Positions 1 through 9,273 of a stretch of DNA of 61,659 nt are shown here, in pieces; positions within the stretch are counted from its first letter, which is position 1, and every line of letters begins with the position of its first letter. Source of the DNA: Salivita marina (GTDB lineage Bacteria; Pseudomonadota; Gammaproteobacteria; Pseudomonadales; Azotimanducaceae); assembly GCA_038144425.1 (NCBI GenBank), contig JAYQNS010000001.1, positions 1-61,659 of the forward strand, given 5' to 3'. The notes beneath the pieces are model-generated. The model was not told where the DNA came from. It searched no databases and worked only from the letters and a program-made list of their open reading frames with translations. Both the position numbers and the translations under genes were made by a program.

Positions 1-1
1 G

Positions 2-640
2 GAAGACCTTCGCGAAGTCAAAAAAGTTCTGGAAATGAGTGAAGCCGCCATGGGCTTTATTCCGAATTCGACGCTCACCATGGCCCATAAACCCCAGCTT
101 TCGCTCGCCTTTTCCTTGCTTGCCGCGGTCACCTACGGCGCCGATCTTAAGGGGCTCCTCGCCTTTTACGGCGACGCCATACCCGAGCCCAGCAACCCCG
201 AGCAGAGCCTAACGCCTGAACAGATTCAGCTCCTTGCCTTCGCCGTCAGCCTTAGCGCAGGTTGCCGCTACTGTCAGGCGCACACCTCTCACCGGCTTGT
301 GGAGGCAGGAGCGAACCAGGAAAAGCTTTCCGCCATCGCTGACTACGAAGCGAGCGCCGCTTTTACCCCCGGGGAAAAAGCGCTTCTGGCCCTGGCCTTT
401 GCCGCAGGACAGAATCCCAACGAAGCGACCTCAGCGCACTTCACTGCACTGAAAGATCACTTTTCAGAGGAGCAAATCGTTCAAGCGGTTGGGGTCGTCT
501 CGCTCTTCGGCTTTCTCAATCGCTGGAATGACACGATGGCGACAACGCTCGAAAAGGCGCCGATGGCCTTTGCAAAGGCCTCGCTAGATGCCTTTTCCTG
601 GGCGGAGGGGAAGCACGGACCCTCGGAGCCTGGAGCTTAA
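2..640 (+). CDS. Carboxymuconolactone decarboxylase/AhpD-like protein (5' end cut by window)
   Basis: The reading frame is open from base 2, so the true start probably lies outside the window; an internal ATG at 35 is a less likely start. The 212 visible residues are helical. They carry the CxxC-x3-H signature of the CMD/AhpD family in the segment CRYCQAHTSH, which in AhpD relatives is the redox-active cysteine pair that reduces peroxides. The family also includes decarboxylases without peroxidase activity, so the substrate is unknown. A GST-like gene follows 18 bases downstream on the same strand, which suggests a shared transcript and a stress or detoxification role. The family is clear; the reaction is not. 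Confidence 0.8.
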   Translation, partial: EDLREVKKVLEMSEAAMGFIPNSTLTMAHKPQLSLAFSLLAAVTYGADLKGLLAFYGDAIPEPSNPEQSLTPEQIQLLAFAVSLSAGCRYCQAHTSHRLVEAGANQEKLSAIADYEASAAFTPGEKALLALAFAAGQNPNEATSAHFTALKDHFSEEQIVQAVGVVSLFGFLNRWNDTMATTLEKAPMAFAKASLDAFSWAEGKHGPSEPGA

Positions 641-658
641 GCTACCGCGGAGGAAGCC

Positions 659-1453
659 ATGGCCGATTTGAAAATTTTTTCCTACCTCCCAAATCCTAGG
701 GTGTGGAAAGCTCAGATTGCAGCAGTGTTAGGCGGGGTGGATCTGGAAGTGGTGGGAGATAAGCCTCGAGCCATGGGGGATTGGCTCTGGGACTCATCTC
801 CCAGGCGCCTTACCCCTCAGGATCGAGACCCCACAGGACCCTACGCCCGAATCAGTCGCCGAGGATTCAAGGGCACGCTTTATAAAACCGATCGCTTTCT
901 GAGAGCCCACCCCTTCGGGACCGTTCCCGCGGCCTTTGGCGGCCCAGAGGCCTGCGGAATATTCGAATCCAATAGCATTCTTCGCGCCGTGGCCCGCTTA
1001 AGCCCGCCTGAGCTCGGACTCTATGGGCACGGTGGGATGGAGGCGTCGCGCATTGACAGTTTCCTCGATGCTTCCCTCGTCTTCGCTCGCGAGGCCCAGG
1101 TGTACCTACTGGCCGCGGACCGCATGGACGCAGCCCTCGCAGGCCGAATGACAGAAGCCTACGGATTTTTTCTCGATGGGGTTGAAAACGCCCTCACCCA
1201 TGACCCCTTTGTGGCCGGCGAGCAGCTCACCATTGCGGACATCAGCGTCGTATGCGACCTCTCCCAGTTCCTGCGAGAGCGGCTCATGGCTGATCGACTA
1301 GCAGCCACAGGGTTTTCCCCCGTAAGCGAGGGGCTCGAAGCCGCCTATCCCCGAGCGACTCAGCACCTTCGTCAGCTTACTGCTCGCCCAGCTTTCGCCC
1401 CGTACCTGGAGCATTCCCTAGAGCAAACGCTCTTACCTGCATCAGCAGTGTAG
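659..1453 (+). CDS. Glutathione S-transferase family protein
   Basis: A 264-residue protein. The N-terminal half looks like a thioredoxin fold with an insertion of about 40 residues, followed by the typical end of the GST N-domain (a TVPAAF segment and then ES in FESNSILR, the position that binds the glutathione gamma-glutamyl group). The C-terminal half is all-helical and contains the GST N-capping pattern in LTIADISVVCDL. A GGAGG ribosome site sits just before the ATG. Members conjugate or reduce electrophiles with glutathione, or serve as EF1B-gamma-like proteins. The substrate cannot be read from sequence. The gene follows the CMD-like gene closely and converges on the P450 gene. Confidence 0.75.
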   Translation: MADLKIFSYLPNPRVWKAQIAAVLGGVDLEVVGDKPRAMGDWLWDSSPRRLTPQDRDPTGPYARISRRGFKGTLYKTDRFLRAHPFGTVPAAFGGPEACGIFESNSILRAVARLSPPELGLYGHGGMEASRIDSFLDASLVFAREAQVYLLAADRMDAALAGRMTEAYGFFLDGVENALTHDPFVAGEQLTIADISVVCDLSQFLRERLMADRLAATGFSPVSEGLEAAYPRATQHLRQLTARPAFAPYLEHSLEQTLLPASAV

Positions 1454-1474
1454 GGCTCGGCGGCCCAACAATGC

Positions 1475-2713
1475 CTACCAAGGATGCACCCGGACAGGGA
1501 CCTCACCGATACCGCGGATAAAATTATTTGAAAGTCGCGTGATGTCTCCAACCACCTCGACCTTACGGAAGCGCTTCACGATTTCCTCCCAAAGTACTCG
1601 GAGCTGCAGCTCCGCAAGCCGATTGCCCATGCAGCGGTGCACGCCAAAGCCAAAGGCTACGTGGCCCCGCGCATTGGGCCGGTCAATAATGAACCGATCC
1701 GCGTCTGGGAAGACGGACTCATCCCGGTTGCCGGAGAGATACCACATGATCACTTTCTCCCCTTCCTTAATCTGCTGACCGCCAAGGACCGTATCCTGAG
1801 TCGCAGTACGCCGCATGTGGATGACCGGGGTTTGCCAGCGGATCATCTCGGAAACCATATTTGGGATGAGGCTAGGATCATTCCGCAGCTTTTCGTACTC
1901 CTCGGGGAACTCGTTGAGAGCAATGACGCCACCGCTGATGCTGTTTCGCGTGGTGTCGTTCCCGCCCACGATGAGAAGAAGGATGTTTCCGAGGAACAGC
2001 CCCGGGTCCTCGTTCATCTTGGCCGTTTCCGGGTTGTGCACCAGCATGGAAATTAGGTCGAAGCTTGGCGGTTCCTGCGCCCGCTGCGCCCACAGCTCAT
2101 AAAAGGCGGCCGCGGCTCCCATGAGCTCTTCATAGCGAGCCTTCATGTCAATGCTGTCGTCCCCCGTCACTTCCGGCACCGCGGTGGCGAGGTCGGACCA
2201 GCGCACCAGCTTTCGCCGGTCCTCGTAGGGGAAAGCGAACAGCGTCGCCAACATCCGTGCCGTCAACTCGATGGAGACGCGGTCAACCCAGTTAAAAGTT
2301 TCCCCCACGGGCAGGTTATCGAGGATATCCGCGGCTCGGCTCCGAATAAGCGGTTCAAACTCCGCCAAGTTTCGAGGCGCAACGGTCGGCGCCACAGCCT
2401 GCCGCTGCGGGGCATGGCGCGGCTCATCGAGGGTGATGAAGCTTTGACTGGCAAGCTCCCCTTCCTGGGTGGTGTAGGGGTCGACGATGGCAATGCCCCC
2501 CTTCTCTGAAGAGAAGATATGGTGATTCGTATCCACTTCCTTGATCAGAGCGTGGCTTGTAACGGACCAGTAAGGTCCGTTGACCGAATCGGGACAGTAG
2601 TGAACAGGTGCTTGATCACGGAGCAAAGCGAAGACAGGACGCCAGCTATCCTCAGCGAACCGATGAGGCTCGGAGGCATCAAGAGTATCAAGGGAAAGGG
2701 ATGAATTTGTCAT
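1475..2713 (-). CDS. Cytochrome P450, CYP153-like
   Basis: A soluble bacterial P450 of about 412 residues. All core motifs are present: the I-helix oxygen-activation motif GGNDTTR, the ExxR of the K-helix in EMIRWQTP, and the heme-thiolate loop FGFGVHRCMGNRLAE with Cys near residue 361. The heme loop together with GNDTTRNSISGG resembles CYP153, whose members hydroxylate terminal carbons of alkanes and fatty chains using a ferredoxin and ferredoxin reductase. No such partners are encoded nearby. I chose ATG 2713, with GGAGAG upstream; an in-frame GTG at 2731 is the alternative. It is the last gene of the leftward sulfatase/MFS cluster, so a chain-oxidising role on a desulfated product is plausible. 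CYP153 membership is by motif memory, not by alignment. Confidence 0.8.
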   Translation of the reverse strand: MTNSSLSLDTLDASEPHRFAEDSWRPVFALLRDQAPVHYCPDSVNGPYWSVTSHALIKEVDTNHHIFSSEKGGIAIVDPYTTQEGELASQSFITLDEPRHAPQRQAVAPTVAPRNLAEFEPLIRSRAADILDNLPVGETFNWVDRVSIELTARMLATLFAFPYEDRRKLVRWSDLATAVPEVTGDDSIDMKARYEELMGAAAAFYELWAQRAQEPPSFDLISMLVHNPETAKMNEDPGLFLGNILLLIVGGNDTTRNSISGGVIALNEFPEEYEKLRNDPSLIPNMVSEMIRWQTPVIHMRRTATQDTVLGGQQIKEGEKVIMWYLSGNRDESVFPDADRFIIDRPNARGHVAFGFGVHRCMGNRLAELQLRVLWEEIVKRFRKVEVVGDITRLSNNFIRGIGEVPVRVHPW

Positions 2714-2748
2714 AGCTAGACTACTCTCCACTCAGCAGCAGCGGTTTC

Positions 2749-4052
2749 CTAGGGGTCGCTCGCAAGAGCCTCTGCTCGGCGCTTCAAGAGCGCACCGCAG
2801 CGCAGATAGTGACCCACGCCCCACAGTAGCGCCACTCCAGTCATCATGAGCCCATAGCGAAGGCTCTCCTCCCCGGTCGAAGCGGCAAAGACGTCGCTAA
2901 AAAAGCCCACGCTGAACGGCCCAAGCCCCAGCCCGATGATATTGGTGATGAAAAGATTTATCGCTGCCGCCACGGCTCGCATGGGCACGGGCGCTTCATT
3001 TTGAATTAGGGCAAAGCTTGGGGCCACGTAGACGGTTGCTAGCATGGCGGGCACGGCAAAGCCCAGAAGCGCCCCCGCCGCCGACGGGGCTAGGAAGGTC
3101 CACAGAAGCAGGGGCAAGCCGATGAGATTCGCAAGCGCCACGATCCAGGGAAGCCACTGGGGCCCGCGCTGGGCCGACAGGCGATCGGCCAGCCGTCCAG
3201 CCAAAAGAATTCCCGCCGCACCCCCAAAACCCACGATAAGTGCGAGATAGGTACCCACTATGCCGGTACCGAGGCCGTGGATCCGCACAAGGTAAACGGG
3301 CACCCAGATGATGGCCGCGTAGCCGGCAAAGGCGATCAGGGAGCTGGCAAAAATGAGGTGGCGCAAGATCGCGTGGCTCGCCAAAAAGCGCACCACCTCT
3401 TTAAAGGGAGGGGCCTCCGGAGACGGCGCCGGGGGGCGGGGCTCGGCAGGAGCTGCGTTGCTCGTCCCCCGCGGAGGCTCGGGCACGGTGAAGCGAACCA
3501 ACAGGGCCAGGGCAATGCCGGGCAGGCCAACAATGAGGAAGGCAGCGCGCCACCCAAAGAACTCGTTCACCCAACCACCCACGAGAAAGCCGAGGAGGAT
3601 GCCCCAATTCACCCCGGTGCCGAAGATCGCCATGGCCGTGGCTCGCCGCTCCGGGGGTAAAGGTCCGCAATCATGGAGTGGGAGGGTGGATTCGAGCCCG
3701 CCTCTCCTACCCCCACACCGATGCGCAGAAGCAAAAGCTGGAGGTAATTGCTCGCCATTCCACAGAGGGCTGTCATGAGAGACCACAGGAAGACCGAGAA
3801 GGCGATAAGATTTCGCCGATTATTTCGGTCCGCCCACATAGCCATGGGCATGCCCAGGGTGGCATAGAACAGGGCGAACATGATCCCTGACAGGAGACCC
3901 AGCTGCGTATCGCTAATCACGAGGGATTCTTTGATGGGCTGGCCCAGAATCCCCATGATCTGCCGGTCCACATGGCTCGAGGTGAACACCGCCACGAGCA
4001 TGAACAGTGTGTAGCGACGCTGGCCGTCACTGATGGAAGCGGGCGTGCTCAC
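2749..4052 (-). CDS. MFS transporter (frame broken near 3655)
   Basis: Two overlapping frames together make one major facilitator of about 434 residues. The first (from 4052) holds the opening transmembrane helices, the FADRxxRR-like loop MAMWADRNNRR and the GVGVGEAGSNPPS signature. It loses frame in the G run at 3653-3657; adding one G restores DLYPPERRATAM and joins the second frame, which carries the remaining helices and an internal Pro-rich loop. The whole protein matches the hexuronate/organic-anion type of MFS permease. The start codon overlaps the stop of the sulfatase by 4 bases (ATGA), so the two are translationally coupled and the substrate may be a sulfated or desulfated organic anion. 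The break is either a recent mutation or a homopolymer miscall; similar breaks elsewhere favour the latter. Confidence 0.8.
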
Positions 4053-6369
4053 TGCGCGCTCAAGCTGGCGGCAAAGGCCCGCTTCCGTTCCTCCGCCTTC
4101 ACGGCGGCATCGGGCTCCTCTAAACGCTCCAAGGTGATGCCATCGATACGGCCATTAAAGGGAAAATCATGGGGATAGGCGCCCACGGGGCTTCCCGTGT
4201 CGCGACCCACGTCGAAGGTTTCCCCACTCATGGAAAAGATCACGCCCACGGTGCGGGGAATGCGACCCGCCTCCACGGCTGTCCCGTTCACGGAAAGGGT
4301 TACGTCACCCCCGGCGGCGAAGCCGCCATCGTGGGCGTAGACCACCTCAAGTACCTGTTCCCCCGCCCCGAGGGGCGCTCCCTTCAGGGTGGTGAACTCG
4401 TGTCCGAACCAGTTGTAGACGAAGCTCGGGCGATGCTCCTCGTCGATGTAGAGGGCCCAACCCGCCATGTTGCCCCCTGGCAGGCCAACACCCCCGCCGG
4501 CGCCTCCGGCGTTTCGATCTCCGCCGTGATGCAATAGGAGGTGTTTTTTAGGCTAATAATGCTGTGTTCGGGCATGCGCACGTGGGCCGGTCCATAGCGC
4601 ATCTTGCGATGCCCCTCCAAGGCATGGGGGACGCTATAGGCGCCTCCGCGCCGCGCGGACGCATCTCGCAGGGGATAAACCCCATAGCGCTCCGCCTCCT
4701 CCTCAAAGCGAACCTTGAGCGCTGCCAACCGGTCCGGGTAGCGCTCGGCCAGGTCCTCGCTCTGAGAGAAGTCGTCGGCGATGTGGTAGAGCTCCCAGCG
4801 CTCCTGCTCCCCGTCGAACTCGAAGCCTGCGAAGCGAATCCAGGGCAGGCGCCCGTGGAAGCAGGAGGCCATCCATCCGTCCTCCACGATCGCCCGGTTC
4901 CCCAAAATCTCGAAATACTGGGTGCGATGACGACTTGGTGCCCCTGGCTCATCAAAGCTATAGGCCATGCTCACGCCATGGATCGGCGCCTGCGTAATCC
5001 CGTTAACTGCCTCCGGCGCGGTAAGCCCCGTCACCTCGAGAATGGTCGGATAGATGTCGATGACGTGATGGAACTGGCTTCGCAGCCCGCCCCGAGCCTC
5101 CATGCCCCGGGGCCAGGATACGGCAAGGGCGTTGCGGGTCCCGCCGAAGTGGGAGGCCACCTGCTTCATCCATTGAAAGGGGGCATCGAGGGCCCAGGCC
5201 CAGCCCACGTTGAAATGATTTTCACAGCGGTCCGTGCCGAAATCGTCCATGTGGGAAAGGAGCCACTCGGGATCCTCGTGCACGCCATTTTGAAAGGAAG
5301 GCGCACTCCAGGCGCCGTGCACCGTGCCTTCTGCGGAGGCGCCGTTATCCCCCGTGAGATAGATCACGAGCGTGTCCTCAAAGCAGCCCTGGGCCTTGAG
5401 GTGATCAATTACCCGAAGCACCTGAGCATCCGTGTGGGCCATGAACCCTGCGAACACCTCCATGAGCCGGGAAGCCACGGGCTTGTAGCGATCGTCATAG
5501 TCGGCCCAGGCCGGGATCTCCTCTGGGCGCGGCGTCAGGCGCGTCCCCGGAGGAATGACCCCCAACGTTTGCTGGCGCGCGAAGATCTCTTCCCGAAGCA
5601 CATCCCAACCCTGATCAAATTGGCCCTTGAAGCGATCGCTCCACTCCGGCGCCACATGATGAGGCGCGTGCACCGCAGCCGGGGCGAAATAGCAAAAGAA
5701 GGGTCGGTCGGGCGCGGCAGCGCGATGGCGATCGATCCAGGTAATGGCCTGATCCGCGAGATCTTCCGTGAGGTGGTAATCCGGCCGGCCCCGATGCGGC
5801 TCAATGGGTGTCGTTTGGTCGTAGACGGCAGGCTCCCAGTGGGAAGCTTCGGCGCCGAGGATGCCGTAGAAGCGATCAAAGCCAAGCCCCGTGGGCCAAC
5901 GATCAAAAGGCCCCGCCGGGCCCTGCTCCCAGGACGGTGTCAAATGCCACTTTCCAAAGCATCCCGTGCCATAGCCCTGGCTTTGCAGAAGCTGGGCAAC
6001 GGTGGCCGTCTCCCGAGGAATGGCGCTGTCGTAAGCGGGAAAGCTATTGGCAATTTCCGTGATGCCACCCATATGCACGCTGTGGTGATTCCGTCCGGTC
6101 AGCAGCGCCGCTCGCGTTGGAGAGCAGAGGGCGGTGGTATGAAACTGGTTGTAGCTGACCCCCGCCGCGGCCACCGCATCGACTCCGGGAGTGGGAATGG
6201 GACCGCCAAAGGTACTACAGGTCCCGAAGCCCACGTCATCGAGCATGACGAGCAGCACGTTGGGCCGCCCTTCGCTCCGCTTGTCGAGCTTTAAGGGCCG
6301 GGGCGTCGCGTCCTGATAAAGCCGCGCGAGGCGCCCCTCAAAGGGGTGGGAGGGTTCGGGGATACGCAT
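4049..6369 (-). CDS. Arylsulfatase-type sulfatase (frame broken near 4475)
   Basis: A type I sulfatase of about 773 residues once the frame is joined. The N-terminal part carries the metal-binding LVMLDDVGFG and the formylglycine signature CSPTRAALLTGR (Cys 82), the residue that an FGE- or AtsB-type maturase must oxidise. Other conserved segments are GKWHL and TGDNG. The frame is lost in the C run at 4473-4477, where one more base gives ACQGGNMAGWALY and continues into a C-terminal beta-rich domain ending at 4049. The enzyme hydrolyses sulfate esters; the substrate could be an aryl or alkyl sulfate. No signal peptide is visible, so a cytoplasmic location is likely. It lies one base after the metallo-hydrolase gene and overlaps the MFS gene, forming a tight operon. 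Confidence 0.85.
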
Positions 6370-6370
6370 C

Positions 6371-8089
6371 TCAGCCCTCCGCCCGGAAGGCCGCTAGCTC
6401 AAAGGCCGCGAGCCACCGCTTCACCCTGACCTCATCGCTTGCCTGAACCGCGCCAGCCTCCAGCGCATCGGCAAGGGTTTGCTTTCCAGCGAGCAGCGCG
6501 CCCCACACCTCCGGCGCCAGGGTAAGTCGTACGGAATCAGCCCCTTCCGTTTCCGCTCCCGGCACCGCAACGCCCCGGCGAAGCGTCAGGGACCCGCATC
6601 CCGCCTCGCCAAAGTCAAAAATGAGGACACCATCCTCTGTGAGCCGGGCGGGATCCAAGAGCACCCTGAGAAGGCTGAGGGCCCCGAGAGGATCGGCGGC
6701 CACGGCCCCAACGGCAAAGCGATGGCGCCGGAAGCGCGAAAGATCAAGGTTCCCCTCTAGCTCGAGGGCGCGGGTGAGGCTCCAATTCCGCACATTGGCC
6801 GAAGGGGTTGCGTAGGCCACGCCGCGAAGGGCCTGGGCGAGTCGATTCCGGTCTTCCGGCGCCCCCCCATCACAGCGTCCCTCGGGGCCCGGGTCCTTTC
6901 GCACAAGCCAGCTCCCAAGTTCCAGAGCCCAGCGAAAGTCTTCCGTCGCAAGGGCCTCATCAAGCGCGGCGCGCACCGCCGCCACGCCTCCAAAGCCCGC
7001 GATGAGGCGCTGCGCCCGCTCCGCTGGCGGCAGGGGTAGAAGATGCTCCTCCCGCTCGTCGAACCATCCAAACAGCCCAGCGAAGATCTGCCGAACGTGA
7101 TGTTCCGCGAGGCCATAGAGCTGCTCCGTGGTGTAGTGGGCCTTAAAGGTTTCCGGCCAGGCCAGAGCTGCAATGGCTTCCCCGGGTCCAAGGCCTCGGT
7201 TGGCCATGCGTACCGTTTGATCCCAGAGAAACTGAATCGAATCCCGATAGCGCTCGATGGTCTCAGCGATCAGCGCGGCACCCTCTAAAGGCGGCCCGTG
7301 GGCCCCAGCGAGGTGCGTAGCTCCTAGGGCCTGAAGCTCGTCCAACCCCTTCAATAAGATGCGAGGGTCCCGATATTCCTCTCCCCGAATAGCGAAGACA
7401 TTGAACAGCGCGGGCCACAGCAGGTTGTTTACCGCGAGCTTAAGGGTCGGAAACCAGATCGTGATGGAATCGGTGGCATCAGACGGTGCGGGCAAGAAGT
7501 GCACCGCTAGGCCTGCCAGGGTGGTTTGGGTGGGCTCCAGAAACTCGTACTGGGCAGGCACGTACCCTGGCGTAAAGGGCGCATGGTCCGGATTGCGGAA
7601 GAAGCGCCCAAGACCAACATTGACGAGGCCCTCGGGACCGCTTTCCGGCAACAAGACGCCAAATTGGTGCGCGAGGCCCCGGGATCCTCGCGGACCGACC
7701 TCGCCGGAGAAGCGGCGCAGGTTGCCCGGGATGCCCCCGTGGCCCCAGATGGGCAGCTCGGGCGCATCAGAAAGGAGGGCTTTCGTGCCCCCAATGTAGT
7801 GGAAATGGCTGTAAACACAGGCCACCACAGGATCGGCGCAAACGTCCCGGAAGGCCCTGAGCGCCGCCTCCATTTCCTCGACGCACTCCCCCGTGTCGAT
7901 GACAATGACGCCCTCAGGACCACGCACAAAGGTCTGGTTCGACAGGCCGTTACCGACAAAGCACCAGGCATCGGTACCAACGGTGTAGAGCTTTTGCTCA
8001 AGGCGTGCGCTGTGGGTCAGCAAACGCCCGTGCACCGCCTGTCCCATCGGACCGCTTACCCGTTCCTCTGGAAACACTGACTCCAACAT
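6371..8089 (-). CDS. Alkylsulfatase-like metallo-beta-lactamase-fold protein with altered metal motif
   Basis: A 572-residue protein with the domain order of SdsA1-type alkylsulfatases: an MBL-fold N-domain, a helical dimerisation domain (GGVAAVRAALDEALA, ending GVAYATPSANVRNWSLT) and a C-terminal SCP2-like domain. Family enzymes cleave primary alkyl sulfates such as SDS using two zinc ions. Here the usual HxHxDH motif reads YSHFHYIGG (residues 93-101), keeping His95 and His97 but not the Asp and the other His. The downstream AEN-x-THxxHN segment is replaced by VNNLLWPALFN. The later His (AGAHGPPL) remains. It may bind fewer metals, use other ligands, or no longer be a sulfatase. First gene of the leftward cluster, with GGGAGGGG before its ATG. 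Confidence 0.75.
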   Translation of the reverse strand: MLESVFPEERVSGPMGQAVHGRLLTHSARLEQKLYTVGTDAWCFVGNGLSNQTFVRGPEGVIVIDTGECVEEMEAALRAFRDVCADPVVACVYSHFHYIGGTKALLSDAPELPIWGHGGIPGNLRRFSGEVGPRGSRGLAHQFGVLLPESGPEGLVNVGLGRFFRNPDHAPFTPGYVPAQYEFLEPTQTTLAGLAVHFLPAPSDATDSITIWFPTLKLAVNNLLWPALFNVFAIRGEEYRDPRILLKGLDELQALGATHLAGAHGPPLEGAALIAETIERYRDSIQFLWDQTVRMANRGLGPGEAIAALAWPETFKAHYTTEQLYGLAEHHVRQIFAGLFGWFDEREEHLLPLPPAERAQRLIAGFGGVAAVRAALDEALATEDFRWALELGSWLVRKDPGPEGRCDGGAPEDRNRLAQALRGVAYATPSANVRNWSLTRALELEGNLDLSRFRRHRFAVGAVAADPLGALSLLRVLLDPARLTEDGVLIFDFGEAGCGSLTLRRGVAVPGAETEGADSVRLTLAPEVWGALLAGKQTLADALEAGAVQASDEVRVKRWLAAFELAAFRAEG

Positions 8090-8238
8090 CTCCCCTCCCC
8101 CGCTTCGACTTTCTTTAGGCCAAGGCTAGCAGACACGCCTGCACAAGGGACCCTCTAGCCTCCGTGAGTGGCATACTGAAATTTTCACGGAGCGTGAAAT
8201 CTCGCCCGTCCCGATTTCCACAAAGAGGAAGCCACCCC

Positions 8239-9273
8239 ATGAACTACCGGACCCTCGGTCAAAGCGGATTAAAAGTTTCGCCAATTTGCCTCGGCTGCAT
8301 GAGCTATGGCGAGGCCGGCGCCGGCACCCACGCGTGGACGCTGACGGAAGCCGACAGCCAGCCGTTCTTCCGCCAGGCCCTGGAAGCGGGGATCAACTTC
8401 TTTGACACGGCGAATGTCTACTCCGCGGGAAGCTCGGAAGAAATCACGGGACGGGCGCTTCGTGGCCTCGCTCGCCGAGACGAGATCGTCGTTGCCACCA
8501 AGGCCTTCGGACCCTGGCGCCGGGCGCCAAATGCCCGGGGCCTCTCCCGGAAGGCCCTCTTTCAGGCAATGGACGACAGCCTTCAGCGCCTTGGCATGGA
8601 CTACGTGGACCTTTATCAGATCCACCGCTTCGATTCGGAAACGCCGGTGGAAGAGACCATGGAGGCACTCCACGACCTGGTGAAGGCCGGGAAAACCCGC
8701 TACCTCGGCGCCTCCTCCATGGCGGCGTGGCAGTTCGCCAAAATGCAGCAGGTGGCAGAGCGAAAGGGCTGGACGCGCTTCATCGCTATGCAGCCCCAGG
8801 TCAACCTCATTTACCGGGAAGAAGAACGGGAGATGCTGCCCCTCTGCCAGGATCAGGGGGTGGGGGTGATCCCCTGGAGCCCCCTAGCCCGGGGCAAGCT
8901 GACCCGCCCCTGGGAGACCCAGACCCACCGTTCGGAGAATGATCTCTTCGGGCAGCAGCTCTATAAAGCCATGGAAGCGAACGATCGGGCCATTGTGGAG
9001 CGGGTGCGGGACCTAGCGGAGGCCCGGGGGGTCTCCATGGCGCAGGTCGCGCTCGCCTGGCTGCTGCAGAAGCCCGGGATCACCTCTCCAATCATTGGGG
9101 CCACCAAGCCCGAGCAATTGACCGATGCCATCGCCGCCCTGGCGCTCAGCCTAAGCAGCGAGGAGGTGAGTGCGCTGGAAGCCCTTTACCAGCCCCACCC
9201 GGTGGTGGGGGTTTATGCCCCCCCGGCCCCGGATGGGAAGGTTAGCCTCACGGAAGAAGGAATGAGCGCCTAG
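8239..9273 (+). CDS. Aldo/keto reductase
   Basis: A 344-residue (beta/alpha)8 oxidoreductase using NADPH. Visible motifs are the N-terminal MNYRTLGQSGLKVS, the catalytic Asp/Tyr region FFDTANVYSAGSSEE, the Lys region VVATKAFG, the His of LYQIHRFD, and the cofactor-binding end SPIIGATKPEQLTD. This matches the YajO/YhdN-like group of aldo/keto reductases that reduce aldehydes and small carbonyls. The frame is open further upstream, but ATG 8239 has an AGAGGAAG ribosome site and begins exactly where the family begins. It is transcribed away from the sulfatase cluster and ends 4 bases inside the convergent acyl-CoA ligase gene. Confidence 0.9.
   Translation: MNYRTLGQSGLKVSPICLGCMSYGEAGAGTHAWTLTEADSQPFFRQALEAGINFFDTANVYSAGSSEEITGRALRGLARRDEIVVATKAFGPWRRAPNARGLSRKALFQAMDDSLQRLGMDYVDLYQIHRFDSETPVEETMEALHDLVKAGKTRYLGASSMAAWQFAKMQQVAERKGWTRFIAMQPQVNLIYREEEREMLPLCQDQGVGVIPWSPLARGKLTRPWETQTHRSENDLFGQQLYKAMEANDRAIVERVRDLAEARGVSMAQVALAWLLQKPGITSPIIGATKPEQLTDAIAALALSLSSEEVSALEALYQPHPVVGVYAPPAPDGKVSLTEEGMSA

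Noticed and set aside
4564..6294. Long open frame (576 codons) on the plus strand
   Set aside because: It lies wholly antisense to the sulfatase, has no family similarity and reflects the high G+C codon pattern of the minus-strand gene.
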